Shown here in pieces: positions 58,763 through 64,000 of a stretch of 64,000 nucleotides of DNA. Both the position numbers and the translations under genes were made by a program. The DNA is from Polytrichum commune. Taxonomy: Eukaryota > Streptophyta > Polytrichopsida > Polytrichales > Polytrichaceae. The notes below the pieces were generated by a model that saw only the letters and a list, made by a program, of their open reading frames with translations, was not told where the DNA came from and did no database searches. Within the stretch, counting starts at the first letter, position 1. Each line of letters starts with the position of its first letter. Location of the stretch: contig OX485807.1 of assembly GCA_950295325.1 (NCBI GenBank), positions 5,704,501-5,768,500 on the forward strand, read 5' to 3'.

Positions 58763-60775
58763 TCACTCTTCGTCATCGCATGAGGTTCCCAACCTCACTC
58801 CAACAATGGTGGCAATTGCTTCTTTGTCACGGAGTTGAATAAACAGATTCTGAAATATGGAAACATCATCTTCACATGCAATCACATTGCGTCCACTTCG
58901 CCGACAAGCAATAATGGAAGCACCTACAAGGTCATTAAAAAATGAGGACACATTATCTTATATTATTTACATGTGAATGAAATGAAAGAAATGAAAACAT
59001 GTTTACATGTGGATGCCAAGGCACCAAGAACAACATTACCAAGTTTTGTGTAGGCCTCAATCAAAATCTGCAACAAGATAGGGTCCTTCTTGCGGGCACC
59101 TCGCCATGATTTAGCTTCTACCATGAGTTGTGTTTCTTCAGTATTGAAGTTGAAAAAAATATCATCATCGTCGACATTCAAATTGCTTTGGATTTTGAAT
59201 GTGCTCCCAACTCCATTGCCACAAAAGAATGCGGAAATGTTTAGTCTATCATTCACAAAAACAAACAAAAATAAATATATAGTATAGAAATCATTGTAGT
59301 TTGCAACCAACAACAACCTAGCGTTCATGAACTTGAGGATTCTTGATATGTTCAATACCGTCACATAGTTGTCCAAAGGCAAACATAGCCTCATCTTGTT
59401 GACTCCCCACCAATCACAGAGAAGGTTGAAGTTATAAGTGAGTGCAAAACTCATGATATCGTCTCTAACATGCTTGAATTTTGGGACAATAACAATCAAT
59501 GCAGCATTGTCATGCAAAAGAGAGTACGCAAACTAAAAATTTGCCTTTACTTTGTCAATGACGTGTTCATTCCACATTGGGACAATATTGGAAGGGGAGG
59601 ATATGTTAGGAACTAGAAATCCTCGTGAACATCAACCACCATCAAATCAACACCTACATGAGCCAAAATAGTATATGAACATCTTGGTTTACGTGCAACC
59701 CCCACTACAAACCAAACCAAACCAAACCAAATCCAATTTAATCAAACACTCGTGGGGGGGGGGGGGACACACACATACATAGAAAATTATATTCCACTTC
59801 AATGATGCCCAAAACACATAGCGACTTACCATTTTTACGAACTTGTGAGTTTTGACAAGAATCCCACGATTAGGACCTTTAACTTTCTTCAAGATTGAGG
59901 TATTTTCAATCAACACACGAATCGCACGCACATCTTGTTACACTTGAGGTCAATTTACCAATGTTGAGATTGTTGAACAGACGACCATTGTTTATTGTTC
60001 AATGATGTGGGTTTCCCAATGTTCCCAGGTGTTGCCACTACCACAGGGACCACAAGAGGAGCATCCTTTGGTCCTTGTTTCCGAATTTTCTTTTGTCTAG
60101 CCTCACCTGATTGAGAAGCATTAGGTGCCAAAATAGATTCATTATCATTGACATGTTGTTTTTGGAATGGCAGAGTGTCGTCTAATGACTTTTGCCCATC
60201 TTCCTCTTCTACATGGTAAAAATCAAACAAACAATCTATAAACCAAGGACATTGTTACGATATGCCTAGAGTCCAAGTTTTCAACTGTGTTTGTATAAAT
60301 ATACACATGCCATTGGACTTGTCAATCCACAATGCCAAGAAAAGAGGAAAGCCATTCTCTACGGTTGTTTTCCTTGCCTCAAAATCCCGCTTCAAATACC
60401 TAAGTATTGAAAACACATTAGAACATAATGGCCACATGCATTAGTTTTTATTTCAATAAAATAAAAATATGACAAACCTTGCATCCAACCACTACCTATA
60501 AATAACACACTTGAAGGCAACCTCTCTTTTGGTGATTTCAGGGAGGTTGTAAGATTTAGTAAGAAGGTTTGTCCCTTTTATGATTGTATTAAACACCTTC
60601 TCCCATGTGCCAATATACATTCAATGTACTCGGTAGGCTTGAGTATCCCATCCTCCCACTGAATTTCACCTAGATTATCTTCAATAGTTTCTCCCAATTG
60701 AGAACCCATGAATATGACATAAGAATAATGAAACACATGATGAAAAATAAACAAAACAAGATTAAACCAACTCAT
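58763..60775 (-). pseudogene. Decayed multi-exon gene resembling N4/N6 DNA methyltransferases (C-terminal part)
   Basis: The last two exons can be placed: up to 59007, then 58763-58923, with donor CACAT|GTAAAC and acceptor CCTTGTAG. They read DPILLQILIEAYTKLGNVVL, GALAST, then ASIIACRRSGRNVIACEDD. This layout (P-x-x-L-L-x-x-L-I, NVVL-x-A-x-A-S-T, then a G-R-x-x-I-A-x-E segment) resembles the SAM-binding motif I region of N4/N6 methyltransferases, where DxFxGxG is usual. Here the key Asp and Gly are changed (GALASTC). Upstream exons hold IVIVPKFKHVRDDIMSFALT and LLCDWWGVNKMRL (59300-59500), DGQKSLDDTLPFQKQ (60150) and GETIEDNLGEIQWEDG (60690). Frame breaks and stops lie between these, and no DPPY motif was seen. 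It looks like a relic; the family is uncertain. Confidence 0.35.
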
Positions 60776-60900
60776 AATATTAAAAAAATGTACATATGCC
60801 CAACAAAAAACATTTCAAAGTCAAGTATCCAATTTGACTTCTTCGACTTCTTTGACATTTTGTGAAGTGTGATGATTTGTGTATGGATTAGGGTCAAGTG

Positions 60901-61117
60901 CCCTGTGCGTTAACGCACAGGGTATATAACAACGACTTGGAGAGGTTATAAATTAGGATGAAGAACCGTGTGCGTTGATGCACAGAGCATGTGGTAGCGA
61001 CTTAGAGAGGTTATAAGTAAGAATGGAGAACCCTCTACATTGATGTATAATGTACGTGGTGGCGAATAAGGGAGCTTGAAAATTAAGAGGGAAAATCCTA
61101 TGCATTAACGCACAGGG
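60901..61117. repeat. Palindrome array 1: four 65-bp units
   Basis: Palindromes start at 60901, 60966, 61031 and 61096, exactly 65 bp apart. The first is a perfect 22-base inverted repeat with core CTGTGCGTTAACGCACAG; the others are increasingly imperfect (GTGTGCGTTGATGCACAG, CTCTACATTGATGTATAA, CCTATGCATTAACGCACAGG). The DNA between them is also repeated (CGACTTGGAGAGGTTATAA, CGACTTAGAGAGGTTATAA). See findings. Confidence 0.9.
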
Positions 61118-61566
61118 TATGTGCCAATGACTTGGAGAGCCGAAAGGTAAAAAGAAATACCTATTGTATGAATTTGAAACGACGTATAGAAAGTTGGAGC
61201 AAGGAATTTGGCGAAAATGGGGTTAGAATGCAGAAAATGAGGAATATGTGTACTGAAATATTGATGCAATATGTGACAGGGGCTAGAAAATCATAAGAAA
61301 CAGTAGGAAATTTTTTTGTGCCCGCAAACTCAAAATCTAGGAGGTGGCCAAAAACAATGAAATACATAGAAGAATGAATAAGGAAAATTATTTCAAACAA
61401 GGAAAAAAAATACAAAAAAATATTGTAGCTATGGAGATTTAGATCATATTCAATATTTTTATTATTTTTTTCGGACATTATTTGTATTATTTATAGATTT
61501 TACAAGTTTTGGCAAATCTACCAAATCCAGACTTTAAAAAAAAAACTTTTCAAATCTCTTATATGA

Positions 61567-61723
61567 ACCATGTGCGTTAACGCACAAGGTTTGCGTTGAC
61601 AACTTTCAAAACATATGTAGCCATGCGAACAAACCCTGTGCGTTAGCGCACAGGGTCTGTGCGCGCAACTTTGCTAGGCCTCCAGTTGGGCACATAGACC
61701 CGTGCGTTAACGCACATGGTCTA
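61567..61723. repeat. Palindrome array 2: three units
   Basis: Palindrome centres at 61578, 61644 and 61708 (spacing 66 and 64 bp): CATGTGCGTTAACGCACAAG, CCCTGTGCGTTAGCGCACAGGG with one central mismatch, and CCCGTGCGTTAACGCACATGG. The DNA between units is not obviously that of array 1. Confidence 0.9.
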
Positions 61724-62310
61724 CCCTAGTTGTTTAGGGTGAGCTTCCACCTTAATCATACAATACTTAAGCTACCAAAGTCACACCTTAGGATTTTTTT
61801 TCCCTTCTTCCTCTTGTTGGTGGTTGTGTGTTGTTGTTGTTGTTGTTGCTGCTCCTATTGTTGTTTCTATTGTATTGTTATTGCTCATGTGTTGCTACTA
61901 CTTATAGTGTTGTTGGTTTTGGTGTTGGTGTTACTAGGTCTAGTTACTAATATTTTGTTGTTGTTGCTAGTGGTGTTGCTACTACTAGTACTGGTGTTGA
62001 TATTACTAGGTTCAGTTACTTATCTATTGTTGTTATTGGTGTTGTTATTCTTCTGGTGTTGGTGCTCTGATACTGGTATTGATGTTGCTACTGTTCCGAC
62101 TTTGTTTATGATGTTGTTCTTGTGTTGGAGTTGGTGTTGCTATTGCTGTTCTGTTTCTGTTGTTGGTGTTCATCTTCCACCGGTGTTGGTATTAGAGTTG
62201 TTGTTGCTACAAATATTCTTCTTTCTCTACATCCTCTTCTTTTATGTTCCTTTTGCAATCTTTACTTTCAAATATTTATTGATATTTCTAAAACTTACTT
62301 CATTGTTTGC
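61724..62310 (+). repeat. TTG-rich low-complexity DNA
   Basis: Irregular TTG/TTGCT/GTTGGTGTT repeats (for example 61826-61850). The 239-codon frame across it is mostly Leu, Val and Cys and is judged to be a composition artefact. Confidence 0.7.
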
Positions 62311-62322
62311 TAGGACCAAACA

Positions 62323-64000
62323 ATGGATGTGGAAAAAACATTTTCTAATTCCACTGATGATGATTTCACCAAAAATTCAACTCAAGATCATCCATCCGTA
62401 CAAGTTCATCATGATCGGGACATCTCATCAAATTTTTATAATAAAATGAAAAAAAATTATATGAACCCCTCAATAATTTTGACTCTGATGAAAACAATGA
62501 TAGTGATAATAAAACCTATGAAGAAAAAGTGGAGCTTACGGACAAACAAAAGGTTAATTCTATTGCCACAATTTCTTCAATATGTGCTGGATCCAAATCA
62601 TGTTTGTTTGTACTTTTATGTCATATGGTTCCTATGCCTATTGTGCGTCATACTTTAAAGGGTGACATTACTAAATTGGAGGCTAATTTTTTCAACAGTT
62701 ATCGTAATGGTGACTGTGTATTTTACATATCGGCCACCGATCTAAGAAAGACATTCCACTTATGGATGATGAAGTTTGTGCATCTTGGAGCCCAAATTAA
62801 ATTCAAGCCAATGCTGTGTCTCAATTGGATTCATACCCTTCATTTATATCATACAAGAACAAAATATTCTTTATATAGAATGATAATTACATATTTTTCG
62901 GTTGAAAAAATTACATTGACCGCGTACATACCGAGATTATGAGCGTCATGTCTTTGTAGATTATATCATTTTGGCATCCAAACTTGATAACAATCCAAGT
63001 TTGTGGATTGCTATACATGACATCAACAAGTAATGCTCGTACCAATTAGTTTTTTTTCAATTATTTATGGTTTTTAATTTAATTTTCAAATTATATCATC
63101 ATAAATCTAATCAATTTAATGTTTTTTTAGATCCACTGAGAACCCTCACGTTTCCACCAATTTGGTGCACACTTTGTATCGGATGCAAAACATTGGCACC
63201 ATGCCTTTGACTTCCTTAAAAAAATAATTGGATCCAAAAAGTTATAAACGATGTAAGAAGAAGTCATCGAAACTTGGTATTTTTTTATGCGACCAATTTT
63301 TTTAGATTACATATACAATTTAAGTTCATCTAACCTTTCATATTGTATCATTTAAGTTTATTCATCTCCACTTTACATTATATCTATATGAACTCATAAA
63401 TTTTAAATTTTGTTTCATTGTTCAGCAAAAACTTGCTAAGGCTAGCGATATTGCTCTCAACCATTACAATGAAACTCATCGCCTTGAAATAACATCATAA
63501 GGAGTTTCAAAAGCAATGTCCACAGCTATCAACAAAAAACGTGCAATGTTGTCTTCTGGTTTTACAAAACAACTAATGATTGCCGACATCAACCTCACAT
63601 CTATTTTTCTTGAAAAAGATAAGTACTATTGTGATTCATTTTCGGTGCCTGAAATATTACAAGAGAATTTATATCGTATTGCTGTCATTAATGTGAATGC
63701 AAAAGTCAAAGTTGGATGGCTCAAACTTTGGAATGACAATAAGTTTTACAAAGATGCATTGCATTTCTCGAAATTGTCCCTCTCTGATTCTCCACTTGAT
63801 GATTGGTTATCAAAGTCTACATATTGGGCACAGTTGGAAAAAGAAATCTATTGAGGAGCTTCATAGTATTATTTCATCTTCTCTTCAATTACTAGCAGAT
63901 GTGTCTACTTTTTCCGAGTATATTCAAACCTAGAAGTTTGCGGCTTTCAATTCAATATTCTATCGTGAATTCAAAAGTGGAAAAGTAAAAAAACACAACG
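62323..64000 (+). pseudogene. Unrecognised decayed multi-exon gene, runs off the window
   Basis: Likely start ATG 62323 after an AG acceptor (TTGTTTGCTAG). MDVEKTFSNSTDDDFTKNST is followed by a frame change at an A-run near 62450, then VELTDKQKVNSIATISSICA and NGDCVFYISATDLRKTF. Exons with DYIILASKLDNNPSLWIAI (62955-63020), STENPHVSTNLVHTLYRMQN (63132 on), QKLAKASDIALNHYNETHRL (63425 on) and LSSGFTKQLMIADINLTSIF (63550 on) appear to belong together. An in-frame TAA near 63500 and another near 63852 break it. No family recognised. It points away from the relic at 58763-60775. Confidence 0.3.

Noticed and set aside
61730-62449. 239-codon forward frame
   Set aside because: Almost entirely Leu, Val and Cys from TTG-rich repeats; low-complexity artefact. 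Its end overlaps the more protein-like start at 62323 in another frame.

Overview
The window is nuclear DNA of a land plant. It holds a group-G bZIP (G-box binding factor type), a plant cytosolic pyruvate kinase, an SH3P2-type autophagy/endocytosis protein and an APM1-type M1 aminopeptidase, all with GT-AG introns, plus a Ty1-copia retrotransposon, several MITE families and a 5' fragment of U2 snRNA. Gene spacing is wide, introns are mostly short (about 80 to 900 bp) and the intergenic DNA is AT-rich. This would fit a non-seed plant (bryophyte, lycophyte or fern), but the species cannot be fixed from the sequence alone.

Layout. 1-768 (+): last two coding exons of a bZIP gene, cut by the left edge. 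769-3640: degenerate ~765-bp direct repeats and a LINE tail. 3641-10814: AT-rich DNA with copies of two MITE families, four of them the same TWA-flanked family, three clustered just before the pyruvate kinase gene. 11155-13296 (+): pyruvate kinase, two coding exons, 526 aa. 14639-17560: nested small DNA transposons and a pogo/Tigger transposase relic. 17771-21473: more dispersed repeats. 21474-24814 (+): promoter, long 5' leader and intronless coding sequence of an SH3P-like protein. 24815-36850: mostly unrecognised DNA holding a weak reverse-strand gene, a ~760-bp inverted-repeat element, an 89-bp x 10 minisatellite and a 6-copy short repeat. 37001-37045: 5' 45 nt of U2 snRNA. 37983-46517 (-): complete 19-exon M1 aminopeptidase (943 aa) with a 5' leader exon near 48.4-48.7 kb. 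48771-49244: another MITE just upstream of that promoter. 53090-58296 (-): copia element with near-identical LTRs but broken reading frames. 58763-60775 (-) and 62323-64000 (+): two decayed, divergently oriented multi-exon genes of uncertain family; the first resembles the C-terminal part of N4/N6 DNA methyltransferases. Between them lie two clusters of palindromes built on GTGCGTTAACGCAC at ~65-bp spacing, the least explained structure in the window.

The four recognisable host genes do not form a functional cluster: transcription control, glycolysis, membrane trafficking and peptide processing. What links them is the pattern of MITE insertion: copies of three families lie within a few hundred bases of the inferred promoters of the pyruvate kinase, SH3P and aminopeptidase genes.
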